DNA from: Terriglobia bacterium
GTDB taxonomy: Bacteria; Acidobacteriota; Terriglobia; Terriglobales; Acidobacteriaceae
Reading direction: 5' to 3'
Assembly: GCA_032252755.1 (NCBI GenBank)
Contig: JAVUPY010000086.1
Span: 1-64,000 of the forward strand
Length of the DNA: 64,000 bases
The notes under the pieces are model-generated. The model made no database searches. It was not told the origin of the DNA and worked only from the letters and a program-made list of their open reading frames with translations. The number at the start of each line of letters is the position of its first letter. The first letter of the stretch is position 1. Positions 8,075-16,170 of the stretch are shown piece after piece. The position numbers were made by a program, and so were the translations under genes.

Positions 8075-9747
8075 TTCATGGGATAAACCACCTTGCCCCC
8101 CACCATGGTCATTTGCACGGTTACGTCTTTGATGGCGTCGGGCTTAATAGCAAAGATATCATCACTCAGCATCACCATATCCGCAAGTTTTCCCGGCGTG
8201 ATGGAGCCTTTTTCCTTGTCTTGGAATTCCGCGTAAGCCGAACCCATGGTATACGCCTCGACGGCCTCGCTCACTTTCAACTTCTGCTCGGGATACCATC
8301 CGTCCGGATTCTTGCCGTCGAGCGTTTCGCGCGTTACGGCGGCGTAGATGGTCAGCAGCGGGTTGAGCGGCGCAACCGGCCAATCGGTGCCGAAGGCGAG
8401 CCGGACTTTGTTGTCCAGGAAAGTGCGGAAGGCATACGTTGCCTTCGCGCGCTCCGCGCCAATTCTCTTCTCCGCCCAGCGGCCGTCATCAATCGCATGG
8501 TACGGCTGCACTGAAGCGATCACATCCAACTGGCGAAAGCGATCGAAATCCTTGGGGGCCATATGCTGCGCGTGCTCGATGCGGAAGCGCCGATCCTTCG
8601 GGCCGTTCTTGTTGACAACGTCCTGGTAAAGATCGAGCACGTCGGAGATCGCCTCATCGCCGATGGCGTGAATGCACGACTGCAAACCGGCGGCATCGAG
8701 CCCGATCAAACGGTCGCGCATCTTGGACAGCGGGATCATATCCTCCGCTAGCAGACCGCGATTCTTCGGATCATCTGCATAGGGCTTGAAGAAGTACGCG
8801 GTGCTCGAGCCGAGCGAGCCGTCCGCAAAACCTTTGAGTGCGCCCATCCGGAGATACGACGTTCCGAAGGCGTGCCGTATGCCGATCTTCGCCTGGTCCT
8901 GCCAGTTCGCAATCAGCGGCGCGACGTATATCCGCGTGGTCAACTCGTTCTTCTCGGCGAGTTCCGAGAAGACCGAGACATCCTCGTACGGCACAGCCAT
9001 GTCCTGCACGCTGGTGAGGCCGAGGCGCGACGCGTGCGCCATGGCGCGACGAATGATCCTGGTGAGTTCGGCGCGAGTCGGCGGCGGAATCTTCGAGTAC
9101 ACCAGGTCCATCGCCGCATCTTTCAGGACGCCGGTGGGCTCGCCGTTCGCATCCCTTACGATCTCGCCACCCGGAGGCGCTTTCGTCGTTTTCGTAATAT
9201 CCGCGATCTTTAGCGCCACGCTGTTAGCCAGCGCCATGTGCCCGTCATAGCGACTGACGAAGACGGGCGTGTTCGGCGTGACCGAATCGATGAGTTGCCT
9301 GGTCGGCAGCTTCGCCGGAGTCCACTTCTGGTCGTCCCAGTTGCCGCCGGTCATCCACTCCTTCGGGAAATGCTGGGCGCGCTCTGCGATTCTCTTCTTG
9401 AACTCTTGTTGCGACGTCGCATCGCGCAGATCGACGCTATCTAGTTGGTGACCGCCGTCGGAGAAATGAACGTGTGCGTCGTTGAAGCCTGGCAGCACGA
9501 GTTTGCCGCCCCCGTCGATGATTTTCGTGGCGGAGCCTCGCCAGCGATCAATCTCGGCGGCGGAGCCGACGGCGACAATGCGGTCGCCGATGATCGCCAC
9601 GGCTTCGGCTCTCGGACGCTCCGGATCGACCGTCCAGATTTTTGCGTTGGTCAGGATGACGTCGGCGGCAGGCCGCTGTTGGGCCACGAGGCGGAAACCG
9701 AACGTGAGAAGAATTATGAGAGCGATGCGTTGAAGATTGCGAATCAT
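8065..9747 (-). CDS. Secreted amidohydrolase (YtcJ-like, Amidohydro_3)
   Basis: A 560-residue metal-dependent amidohydrolase. Residues 1-23 form a signal peptide (hydrophobic LIILLTFGF, then VAQQ), so it acts in the periplasm or outside. The metal-binding motif FNDAHVHFSDGG opens the catalytic barrel. Further ligand regions are CIHAIGDEA, RIEHAQH and AFGTDWPV. The C-terminal composite domain ends in MVGGKVVYP. The family hydrolyses amide bonds in varied N-acyl or cyclic compounds; the substrate is unknown here. Start ATG 9747 has GAGGAG seven bases upstream. It follows nadK, separated by a family A palindrome. Confidence 0.9.
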   Translation of the reverse strand: MIRNLQRIALIILLTFGFRLVAQQRPAADVILTNAKIWTVDPERPRAEAVAIIGDRIVAVGSAAEIDRWRGSATKIIDGGGKLVLPGFNDAHVHFSDGGHQLDSVDLRDATSQQEFKKRIAERAQHFPKEWMTGGNWDDQKWTPAKLPTRQLIDSVTPNTPVFVSRYDGHMALANSVALKIADITKTTKAPPGGEIVRDANGEPTGVLKDAAMDLVYSKIPPPTRAELTRIIRRAMAHASRLGLTSVQDMAVPYEDVSVFSELAEKNELTTRIYVAPLIANWQDQAKIGIRHAFGTSYLRMGALKGFADGSLGSSTAYFFKPYADDPKNRGLLAEDMIPLSKMRDRLIGLDAAGLQSCIHAIGDEAISDVLDLYQDVVNKNGPKDRRFRIEHAQHMAPKDFDRFRQLDVIASVQPYHAIDDGRWAEKRIGAERAKATYAFRTFLDNKVRLAFGTDWPVAPLNPLLTIYAAVTRETLDGKNPDGWYPEQKLKVSEAVEAYTMGSAYAEFQDKEKGSITPGKLADMVMLSDDIFAIKPDAIKDVTVQMTMVGGKVVYPMKEQ

Positions 9748-9783
9748 GGGGCTCCTCGCAGTTGCGAAATGAGGTCGTTATCC

Positions 9784-9817
9784 GTGGCCCCATCTGCCGT
9801 AATCAGCAGACGTGGGT
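9784..9817 (-). repeat. Family A palindrome directly after nadK
   Basis: An imperfect stem-loop of the CCCACGTCTGC type begins three bases after the nadK stop codon. Related elements follow the stop codons at 38237 (two tandem copies) and 47875, all in the same orientation relative to the gene. Confidence 0.75.
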
Positions 9818-9820
9818 GTT

Positions 9821-10675
9821 TTACCGCTGCCCCCACTTCAACTTGTTACGTAGTACATCAAAGAAAGTGCGTCTCATACGGAAAAGCGAGACGGAGTGCG
9901 TCGATTTACGGCAATGAACATGATCGCCGCTGAGGACGGGAATGCCGACCTGGCCGTCGATGGTGAGAAAGGCCTGCTCGCCGTCGGTATTGATGACGAG
10001 TTGAACGTCCACGGTGTCTCGCACGACCAGCGGCCGATGCGTGAGCGCATGCGGACACACCGGGGTAATCACGAAAGCATCCACGCTCGGCATGAGCACA
10101 GGCCCGCCCGCTGCAAGCGAATACGCGGTGGAACCCGTTGGCGTCGAGGTGATCACTCCATCCGCCTTGTACTGAACGACAAAAGCGTCGTCGATGAACA
10201 GATCGAAAGCCACGAGCCGCGCGATTGCGCTCTTGTTCACCACAACGTCGTTCAGCGCGTAATACGTTTCCAGGCAGTTTCCGTCGCGCACCAGACGACA
10301 TTCAAGTACCGAGCGCGATTCGACCGGGCAGCGGCAGGCGTCAATCTGCGCCAGCGTTTCATAAAGTTCGCTGAGCGGAACTTCGGTCAGGAATCCGAGC
10401 GAGCCGAGATTGACGCCGAGGATGGGTATGCCCTGCGGAGAAACGGCGCGCGCGGCGGAAAGCAGCGTCCCGTCACCACCGAGCACCAACGCGAAATCGG
10501 GTCTCAACTCGCCGATTTTGTCGCGAGGGACGACGCGATCGTGCGCGGCGTAGGTGGCGGTCTCCAGGTCAATGGTTACCTGGTAGTCGTGGTCGGCGAA
10601 CCATCGCAGAACTTCGGGGACAATCTGGTGCAACTCCTGCTTCGACGGCTTGGAAATGATAGCGGCAGTTTTCAT
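9821..10675 (-). CDS. nadK: NAD kinase
   Basis: A 284-residue ATP-NAD kinase that makes NADP. The signature GGDGTLLSAAR, the glycine-rich GVNLGSLGFLTE, and TPTGSTAYSLAAGGP, where the nucleotide binds, are all intact. The length is typical. Its ATG overlaps the tlyA stop by 4 bp (ATGA), a tlyA-nadK coupling I have seen in many bacteria. The gene is followed by a family A palindrome. Confidence 0.95.
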   Translation of the reverse strand: MKTAAIISKPSKQELHQIVPEVLRWFADHDYQVTIDLETATYAAHDRVVPRDKIGELRPDFALVLGGDGTLLSAARAVSPQGIPILGVNLGSLGFLTEVPLSELYETLAQIDACRCPVESRSVLECRLVRDGNCLETYYALNDVVVNKSAIARLVAFDLFIDDAFVVQYKADGVITSTPTGSTAYSLAAGGPVLMPSVDAFVITPVCPHALTHRPLVVRDTVDVQLVINTDGEQAFLTIDGQVGIPVLSGDHVHCRKSTHSVSLFRMRRTFFDVLRNKLKWGQR

Positions 10676-11481
10676 TCTTCGCTCGAGACCCCAAATACCG
10701 CGTGCAGAAGAAACTCCCTGTTCCCTTCCGTGCCGAGAATCGGCGAATCGATGACTTCAATTTCGGCGCCGCCCAACTGCTCGACGGCGGCACGAACTTT
10801 TGCGACGGCGTCCTGCTGCGCAACTTCGTCGCGAACAATACCGCCCTTGCCGACCCGCTCGCGCCCAACCTCGAACTGCGGCTTCACGAGCACGACCAGG
10901 TCTCGACGGTGGAGCGGCTTGACACTGGGTACCCCATCCTTTGCGCCCACTGTTGGCGCAAAGGGTGGGTCGGCTCCTGCCGCGCGCAGAACCGCCGGAA
11001 GGACGAGTGTAGCAGAGATAAAAGACACGTCCATGGCAATGATGTCGGCGTCTTCGGGGAGAGACTCTGGCTCCAGATAGCGGGCGTTGGTTCGCTCCAG
11101 CAGTCGAAGACGTGGATCATTGCGCAACCGCGCGTCGATCTGGCCGTAGCCGGTGTCAATGGCAATGACTCGCGCTGCACCGTGCTGTAACAAACAATCC
11201 GTGAAACCCCCGGTCGAGGTACCGATATCGAGTGCAGTCTTCCCTTCGCAGTCGATTCGCCAGTGCTCGAGTGCGCGCTCTAGTTTCAACCCGCCGCGAC
11301 TGACGTACGGCATGTCGTCGCCGAGCAATCGGATCGCCGCTGACTCCTCCACCTGCGCTCCAGCCTTCGTGACCTTCTGCTCGTTGATGAGCACGCGCCC
11401 GGCAAGAATCATGGCCTGCGCACGCTCACGCGAGGAGGCGAGGCCGCGGTCGGTCAGGAGTTTGTCGAGGCGGAGTTTCAT
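10672..11481 (-). CDS. tlyA: TlyA-family rRNA methyltransferase with repeat-derived insertion
   Basis: A 269-residue protein with an N-terminal S4 RNA-binding domain (about 1-60, LDKLLTDRGLASSRERA) and an FtsJ/RrmJ-like methyltransferase domain (SRGGLKLERALE, SAM motif LDIGTSTGGFTDCLL, VDVSFIS-like MDVSFISA, then VVLVKPQFE). TlyA proteins 2'-O-methylate rRNA. Residues about 171-186 (DPPFAPTVGAKDGVPS) are encoded by a family B palindrome. They sit where relatives have a short loop before the VVLVKPQFE strand, so the insertion probably is a tolerated surface loop. Coupled to nadK. Confidence 0.9.
   Translation of the reverse strand: MKLRLDKLLTDRGLASSRERAQAMILAGRVLINEQKVTKAGAQVEESAAIRLLGDDMPYVSRGGLKLERALEHWRIDCEGKTALDIGTSTGGFTDCLLQHGAARVIAIDTGYGQIDARLRNDPRLRLLERTNARYLEPESLPEDADIIAMDVSFISATLVLPAVLRAAGADPPFAPTVGAKDGVPSVKPLHRRDLVVLVKPQFEVGRERVGKGGIVRDEVAQQDAVAKVRAAVEQLGGAEIEVIDSPILGTEGNREFLLHAVFGVSSEE
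10927..10970. repeat. Family B palindrome inside tlyA
   Basis: A 44-bp element that can form a 15-bp stem with a 7-nt loop (9 inner pairs perfect). It matches 34 of 44 positions of the element at 51767-51810. Two stem pairs differ between the copies with both partners changed, keeping pairing. It is read in frame as part of TlyA. Confidence 0.85.
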
Positions 11482-11703
11482 CGCAGTTATTGTAGAGGAG
11501 AGGGCGGGCGAGGCGATCGGATCGGAATGGGTAGTCGAGGATAGATTATGGTAGGGCCCGTTCTCATCAATCCATCTTGTCTGCAGCGATGGATGTTAGA
11601 TGAAGTTGGTATCGTTTAGTTCTTCACCATGGCGCAGAATCATAGCATTGCGCTCTGTCTGTGGTTGATAAGGATGAATCGGAGTCAGGAAGAAGAATCG
11701 GTA

Positions 11704-11780
11704 TGGCGGGCCCGGAGCGATTCGAACGCCCGACCCCTTCGTTCGTAGCGAAGTGCTCTATCCAGCTGAGCTACGGGCCC
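11704..11780 (-). tRNA. tRNA-Arg (anticodon ACG)
   Basis: The minus strand gives a full cloverleaf of 77 nt. The acceptor stem is GGGCCCG/CGGGCCC. The D-arm contains AGCTCAGCTGGATAGAGC. The anticodon stem CTTCG/CGAAG closes loop CTACGAA, with anticodon ACG. The T-loop is TTCGAATC. Discriminator G is followed by an encoded CCA. The ACG anticodon (inosine at the wobble position) reads CGU, CGC and CGA. Confidence 0.97.
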
Positions 11781-11843
11781 GTGCTTCGAGTATAACAACG
11801 ACCTTTCGGAGCGGCAAGAGAGGGGTGTCCTGTCGAGGAAGAA

Positions 11844-11900
11844 ATGCAGGTCCCTCGACTCCGCCGTGCAAAAAGCGCGCGGCTGCACTCCGAATGACGA
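11844..11900. repeat. Family D mosaic repeat
   Basis: Begins with ATGCAGGTCCCTCGACT, identical over 17 bp to the reverse complement near 53731-53752, and ends with CTCCGAATGACGA, close to a block at 1832-1844. It lies between the ABC ATPase gene and tRNA-Arg. Confidence 0.65.
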
Positions 11901-11915
11901 TTCGTTATTTGTGGC

Positions 11916-11931
11916 AGAGCGTTTACGCTCT
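11916..11931 (-). other. Hairpin with the ABC ATPase stop codon in its loop
   Basis: AGAGCG and CGCTCT form a perfect 6-bp stem around a 4-nt loop that contains the TAA stop of the gene ending at 11923. No T-run follows. Confidence 0.5.
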
Positions 11932-12714
11932 CGGTCGCTCTTCCGGTGGTGGGATGTTTTCGATCATCTCGAAGGAATCGAGGTGCATGAATTCGCGGAC
12001 GATGTCGACCTCGGAATTCTTCATCTCAGCGGGCGGGCCGTCGAAGACCTTTTTGCCTTCGTGGAGGAAGATGACGCGGTCGGCGACCTTCTGGGCGAGC
12101 GCCATGTCGTGGGTCACGACAATCGAGGTCAGCTTCAACTGATACTTTAGCTTTTTAATGAGATCGCCCAGCAGTTGCGCCATTAGCGGGTCGACCATGG
12201 TTGTCGGCTCGTCGTACAGGATGCACTCGGGTTGCGCAGCCAGCGCGCGCGCAATCGCCACCGAACGTTTCATTCCGGTCGAAAGATCCGAGGGAAGCTG
12301 GTCGCGATACTGCTTGACGCCGACCATCTCCAGCAGGCCATCGACGATCTGGTAGATCTGCTCTTCGGTCAGGTCTCCGCGCTCGCGCAGTGGGAATGCG
12401 ACGTTCTCGCCGCAGGTGATCGAGTCGAAGAGTGCACCGTTCTGAAAGACCATCGTAACTTTCTTGCGGATGCGTTCGAGTTCGCGCTCGGGGTAGTCGG
12501 TGATGTCCTCGTGGGCGACCCAGACGCGGCCGGAATCCGGCTTGAGGAATCCCATGATGTGGTGGAGCGACACGGACTTGCCCACGCCCGAGCGCCCCAG
12601 GATAGCGACGGTCTCGCCCGGGTAGACGACGAAGCTGACGTCATCGAGCACGACCTTGTCGCCGAATGCCTTGCAGACGTGCTGGAAGTCGATATAGGGC
12701 TGGCGGTCAGTCAT
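11923..12714 (-). CDS. ABC transporter ATP-binding protein (MlaF-like)
   Basis: A 263-residue ATPase subunit. Walker A is GRSGVGKS, the Q-loop is MVFQNGALFDS, the signature is LSTGMKRSVAIARAL, Walker B is ILYDEPTTMVDP and the switch His is in VVTHD. The GALFDS Q-loop and STGMKR signature resemble the MlaF/Ttg2A group, which powers phospholipid transport between outer and inner membranes. No MlaE permease or MlaD gene is adjacent, so the partner must be elsewhere. The start ATG 12714 (MTDRQPYIDF) is preferred over an upstream frame that runs through a repeat array. No good ribosome binding site is visible, since the repeat occupies that position. Confidence 0.85.
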   Translation of the reverse strand: MTDRQPYIDFQHVCKAFGDKVVLDDVSFVVYPGETVAILGRSGVGKSVSLHHIMGFLKPDSGRVWVAHEDITDYPERELERIRKKVTMVFQNGALFDSITCGENVAFPLRERGDLTEEQIYQIVDGLLEMVGVKQYRDQLPSDLSTGMKRSVAIARALAAQPECILYDEPTTMVDPLMAQLLGDLIKKLKYQLKLTSIVVTHDMALAQKVADRVIFLHEGKKVFDGPPAEMKNSEVDIVREFMHLDSFEMIENIPPPEERPRA

Positions 12715-12733
12715 AAGGGGTGCCGGGTACCGG

Positions 12734-12865
12734 GGTTCAAGGTACAAGGTTCAAGGGGCAAGATGCAAGGAAGGTGCGAGGTACGGGGTAGGAGGTGCGA
12801 GGTACCAGGAAAGCTGAGCCGATTTTGCTCGCATCTCGAAGTTCGTAGATGGCACCTCGTACCTC
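12734..12865. repeat. Heptamer arrays (AGGTNCA type), partly inverted
   Basis: Five units of GGTTCAA type (12734-12768) are followed by degenerate GAGGTGC/GAGGTAC units (12775-12806). An inverted arm (12851-12865) matches 13 of 15 bases of 12792-12806. The right arm begins two bases after the mobA stop codon. It fills the gap between mobA and the ABC ATPase gene. Confidence 0.8.
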
Positions 12866-12867
12866 AT

Positions 12868-13506
12868 TCACTTCTCTGCCGCGAGTTTTTCGAACTCCTC
12901 CGGCGTATTCACGTTCGCGAACATCTCCGGGGAGAAGCCCGCTGCTCGCACCTCTTCTTCCGTTAGGATGCGCAGGGAGGCGCGATCGAAGCTGGCGTCG
13001 ACTTTATTGTGGCCGTCCTTGAGGGCCCTTTCGGCGCGCTCGCGGAAGCCCCGGCGATAGACGCCGCAGAGGGGCTGCAGGCCACCGACGACGGATGCCA
13101 CGGTGACTTGCGAACCCGCCTCTCGCGCCATCTTCAGAATCCAACCGAGTAGCGCCGCAGTGACTCCGGGGAGATCGACGGCGAGAATGATGTTCCACTC
13201 CGTGGTTGTCGTCGAGAGCGCAGCGTGAATGCCGCCGAGAGGGCCTCGGTCGCGAAAGACGTCTTCCACGATCTCACCCGCCCAGGCATATCCAGCATAT
13301 TTCTCGCGCGAACCCACAATTCCGACCTGTCCGGCCACGGCTCCGGCGACCGCGAGAGCGTTCTCCAGCAGCGTTCGACCGGAGGGCAGACTCAGCGACG
13401 CTTTATCCTGCCCCATGCGCTCGCTCCTGCCGCCGGTAAGAATGAAGGCGGTGACATCGCTCTGAGCTTTGTGCCCAACATTTGCGGTTTCTATGTCGGC
13501 AGACAT
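12868..13506 (-). CDS. mobA: Molybdenum cofactor guanylyltransferase (MobA-like)
   Basis: A 212-residue nucleotidyltransferase that joins GMP to molybdopterin to make the guanine dinucleotide cofactor. The N-terminal signature ILTGGRSERMGQDKASL fits the GTP-binding motif of the family (usually LAGGxSxRMGxDK). RDRGPLGGIHAAL and AVDLPGV (the metal-binding Asp region) also fit. The C-terminal FANVNTPEEFEKL is typical. ATG 13506 is preferred, with GGAG six bases upstream; a TTG four codons earlier would overlap that site. A distant MobB-like gene lies at 59029. Confidence 0.9.
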   Translation of the reverse strand: MSADIETANVGHKAQSDVTAFILTGGRSERMGQDKASLSLPSGRTLLENALAVAGAVAGQVGIVGSREKYAGYAWAGEIVEDVFRDRGPLGGIHAALSTTTTEWNIILAVDLPGVTAALLGWILKMAREAGSQVTVASVVGGLQPLCGVYRRGFRERAERALKDGHNKVDASFDRASLRILTEEEVRAAGFSPEMFANVNTPEEFEKLAAEK

Positions 13507-13587
13507 TTCGATCTCCAAGCGTACGACCAGTCCATCGTGAAAGGTATAAAGGTCATCACTGCCGGCAAGACGCCCGTGCCCGGAATC

Positions 13588-13971
13588 TCAGTTGATCTGG
13601 TTCGCCGTGCCCGGCTGCCACTGGATTTCCATGCCGACGATGCGGCCGGCGCGATCAAGGTCCAGTTTGGCGGGAGCCTTGAGCACGGCATCGCCGCTGA
13701 AGCCTGGCACGGCGATCAGGACCTTCGGCTCGATGTAGTCGGCCATGGCGTCACTCCGGATGAACTGCATGGCCAGATCGTTCCGGCAAGGCTTCGGAAT
13801 CTCGAACGAAAGGTCGGCGAGTTCGCCAGTTTCGGAGACCGAGATCGCCGCCTCTACCGGCATGCGAGTCTTGATTTCCTCGGCCGAGACCTGCAGGTGC
13901 GGCTTGAACGAGACGTAGTAGAGGAAGCCGTCCTCGGGATCGAATTCAGAACGTTCAACTTTGAATGGCAT
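13588..13971 (-). CDS. Hypothetical protein with duplicated strand motif
   Basis: A 127-residue soluble protein that I do not recognise with certainty. It contains two similar segments, AISVSETGELADLSFEIP and LDLDRAGRIVGMEIQW, which recall the beta-hairpin of DUF2283-type proteins; that link is only suggestive. There is no signal peptide or membrane segment. It lies directly upstream of mobA on the same strand (81 bp gap), but nothing ties it to cofactor synthesis. Confidence 0.6.
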   Translation of the reverse strand: MPFKVERSEFDPEDGFLYYVSFKPHLQVSAEEIKTRMPVEAAISVSETGELADLSFEIPKPCRNDLAMQFIRSDAMADYIEPKVLIAVPGFSGDAVLKAPAKLDLDRAGRIVGMEIQWQPGTANQIN

Positions 13972-14340
13972 ATCAAGAAAAGAAGCCTAGTTCTACTAAC
14001 TATTAACTATAAGAGCGGTTGTTTGTATCACAAAAGAGAGCACCGGGAAAGTAAATGAAAGGGAACGGAGAAGAGCGTAGATTGTGAATCGTGAATAGTC
14101 GATCGAATGGACTTTGGAGAACTAAGGTCGACCCACCAGTCACGATTCTCAATTGCCCCTGTGAGCCTGTTTTTGCACAACAAATTGGCCCTTCCAGGGT
14201 TCTAGAACCTTGGAGACTACTCGCAATTAGAAGTGCGGTTGGGCTATTCTGGCGCGGAGAATTTCCGAATCCAGGTGGTCCGGGTGCAGCAACTCTGCAT
14301 CTAACGCAACAAGCGTACCGCGACAGAGGAGAGTTCCAGT
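13972..14340. other. Divergent intergenic region with inverted repeat
   Basis: An inverted repeat of 14 bp (14081-14094 with 14140-14153, 13 matches; ATTGTGAATCGTGA-type) is visible. A degenerate ACTATTA-type short repeat lies at about 13993-14011. The region must carry promoters for both flanking genes, but no hexamers stand out. Confidence 0.5.
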
Positions 14341-15423
14341 ATGAAGATGAAGGCAGCGCTGTACCCTGTCATGATCGCTGTGCTGGCGATGTTGATCGGC
14401 ACAGCGTGCAACAAGACCGCAGCCACGCGGAGCGACGCACAGGTCGCCGGCGATGTGCAATCCAAGATATTCTCCGACCCGAACGTTCAAAGCCGGCAGA
14501 TCAGCGTGCAGTCGGCCAACGGTATCGTCACGCTCTCCGGAACCGTGAATTCGGATGCGGAACGCGCCGCCGCGGCACAGGATGCTGCCGCCATCGACGG
14601 CGTCAAGACCGTCGTCAACAACCTGACGACGCAGGCTGCCCAGGCGCAGCCACCGGCCGAGCAGCAGCCGGAAGCAACCCAGGCGGCAACCGAAACCAAG
14701 CCCGAACGGCGCGCAGCCCCGCGCCGCCCGAGTCCGCGTCGCGAGCGAAGCTACTCGGACAACTCGCAGTCGGCAAGCAATTCCTCGAATATGAACTCGA
14801 TGCCTGCGACGACCTCGGCCGGTAACGCCGCTGTAGCGGACAACACGCCGCCGCCACCACCGCAGCCGAAGAAGATCACGGTGCCATCGGGAACGCAGCT
14901 CTCGATTCGCCTGATCGATACACTCGACTCGGAGAAGAACCAGGTGGGAGACCAGTTCCGTGCGACATTGAATGCCCCCGTGGTGATTGACGACGAAGTC
15001 GTCATCCCGCAGGATGCCGATGTGCAGGGCCGTGTGGTGGACGTGAAGAGTGCGGGTCGCTATGCCGGCGCAGCCGATATGGTACTGGAACTCACGACGT
15101 TGAGTTTCAATGGCAAGACCTATAACCTGAGCACGAACCAGTGGTCTCGCCAGACCAAGGGTCGTGGCAAGAGCACAGCCGGAAAAGTCGGTGGGGGCGC
15201 CGTCCTCGGAGCCATCATCGGCGGGATCGCCGGTGGCGGTAAGGGCGCGGCGATCGGAACCATAGCCGGAGCCGGTGCGGGCGGCGGAGTAGCTACTATG
15301 GGCAAGGGCCAGCAGATTCACCTCGGGTCGGAAGCTCTGCTCAGCTTCGATCTCCAGAACCCGATCGTAGTCACGACGCAGCCAGGTGGAAACCAGATGA
15401 ACCGGCGCTCGATGGATCAATAG
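14341..15423 (+). CDS. BON-domain lipoprotein with glycine zipper
   Basis: A 360-residue envelope protein. A lipoprotein signal peptide ends in the lipobox LIGTAC (Cys23). A BON domain (about 34-95, DVQSKIFSDPNVQSRQISV to TVVNNLTTQ) is followed by a Pro/Gln/Ala-rich linker (about 96-175). Next comes a beta-rich domain (about 178-275, starting KITVPSGTQLSIRL). A glycine-zipper segment (about 282-325, GGGAVLGAIIGGIAGGGKG) could insert in or pack on membranes. BON domains bind phospholipid or stabilise the envelope, so an outer-membrane role is likely. AGAGGAGAG precedes the ATG by seven bases. A strong terminator follows. Confidence 0.88.
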   Translation: MKMKAALYPVMIAVLAMLIGTACNKTAATRSDAQVAGDVQSKIFSDPNVQSRQISVQSANGIVTLSGTVNSDAERAAAAQDAAAIDGVKTVVNNLTTQAAQAQPPAEQQPEATQAATETKPERRAAPRRPSPRRERSYSDNSQSASNSSNMNSMPATTSAGNAAVADNTPPPPPQPKKITVPSGTQLSIRLIDTLDSEKNQVGDQFRATLNAPVVIDDEVVIPQDADVQGRVVDVKSAGRYAGAADMVLELTTLSFNGKTYNLSTNQWSRQTKGRGKSTAGKVGGGAVLGAIIGGIAGGGKGAAIGTIAGAGAGGGVATMGKGQQIHLGSEALLSFDLQNPIVVTTQPGGNQMNRRSMDQ

Positions 15424-15441
15424 TTTCCTTGCGTAGTAAGC

Positions 15442-15471
15442 AGGCGGTCCGAAAGGGCCGCCTTTGTTTTT
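15442..15471 (+). terminator. Rho-independent terminator
   Basis: A 9-bp stem (AGGCGGTCC/GGGCCGCCT) with a GAAA tetraloop is followed by TTGTTTTT, 18 bases after the BON lipoprotein stop. Confidence 0.9.
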
Positions 15472-15554
15472 GCGACACAAAGGCCGTGGCACGCACCCCA
15501 GAAGGGCGATTTTTCGCTGGCAACTGTCCTTCGGTTCGTCGCAACTATCTTGAG

Positions 15555-16052
15555 ATGCCGAAGTTTACGGCCCTTATCTTCGCCCGGCTGGAAGACTCTG
15601 CCTATCTGGACCGGGCTCTGGAGTCCCTGAAGGTCGCCAACGATCGACTCCTGATCGACGCTGACCGGAACCCGGAGATTAAAAAAATCGCGCGTCGGCA
15701 TCATGCCCGGCACAAGAATGGCATCCCCGGCGTTACTCCTGGCGCGTACCTCATGGATGCCTTTCATCACTGGATCCTGGTGTTGCGCCCGTTTGAAGCG
15801 CTCAGCAATGACCTCATCCGCGCCCTGGAAGAATGGAAGAAGCGAAAGAAGGACGAGTCTCCCGGGTACGGGTTTCCGATACTCAGGCAGGAGGGCCACA
15901 GGTGGTGCGCCGATGACCCTGAACTGAGACTCGTAAATAGGCGGCTGATTAACTGGATGGGGGAGTTGCCGGATAACCAAAGGGCGCCAATCCTCCCGGG
16001 GCCGCTTCTGCAATACGAGACAGAAGAGCAGGAACAGAGGATGGCTTCTTAG
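15555..16052 (+). CDS. Glycosyltransferase-like protein (truncated GT2-type fold?)
   Basis: A 165-residue protein. The N-terminus FTALIFARLEDSAYLDRALESL and the following DRLLIDADRN resemble the first strands and DxD region of family 2 glycosyltransferases of the WaaE type. HHWILVLRPFEALSNDLIRALEEWKKRK and RLVNRRLINWMGELP recall their later segments. It is much shorter than the roughly 250 residues usual for that family, so it may be a minimal or inactive relative. The start is ATG 15555; the frame extends upstream through the terminator but that part is unlikely to be coding. No lipopolysaccharide genes are adjacent. Confidence 0.6.
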   Translation: MPKFTALIFARLEDSAYLDRALESLKVANDRLLIDADRNPEIKKIARRHHARHKNGIPGVTPGAYLMDAFHHWILVLRPFEALSNDLIRALEEWKKRKKDESPGYGFPILRQEGHRWCADDPELRLVNRRLINWMGELPDNQRAPILPGPLLQYETEEQEQRMAS

Positions 16053-16132
16053 AGTTTTTCAGCCAAGAACCTGAGCCCTATGAACGTTTACCCTCTTGGG
16101 CACCTGCGAACCAGAACCCTGCCTGCGCCGGA

Positions 16133-16138
16133 TATAAT
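16133..16138 (+). promoter_or_regulatory. Putative -10 element before prepilin peptidase gene
   Basis: A perfect TATAAT lies 33 bp before the TTG start of the prepilin peptidase gene. No convincing -35 hexamer is seen at standard spacing. Confidence 0.4.
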
Positions 16139-16170
16139 CTCCACTCAGACCAGCAGCCACGGAAAATACT

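Noticed and set aside
10927-10970. Rho-independent terminator inside tlyA
   Set aside because: The stem is long but has no T-run and lies within an intact coding frame; a second copy in another gene shows it is a repeat.
9896-11080. Plus-strand frame of 394 codons
   Set aside because: Antisense to nadK and tlyA; no recognisable domain.
14227-15492. Minus-strand frame of 421 codons
   Set aside because: Antisense to the BON lipoprotein, Arg/His-rich composition typical of a shadow frame.
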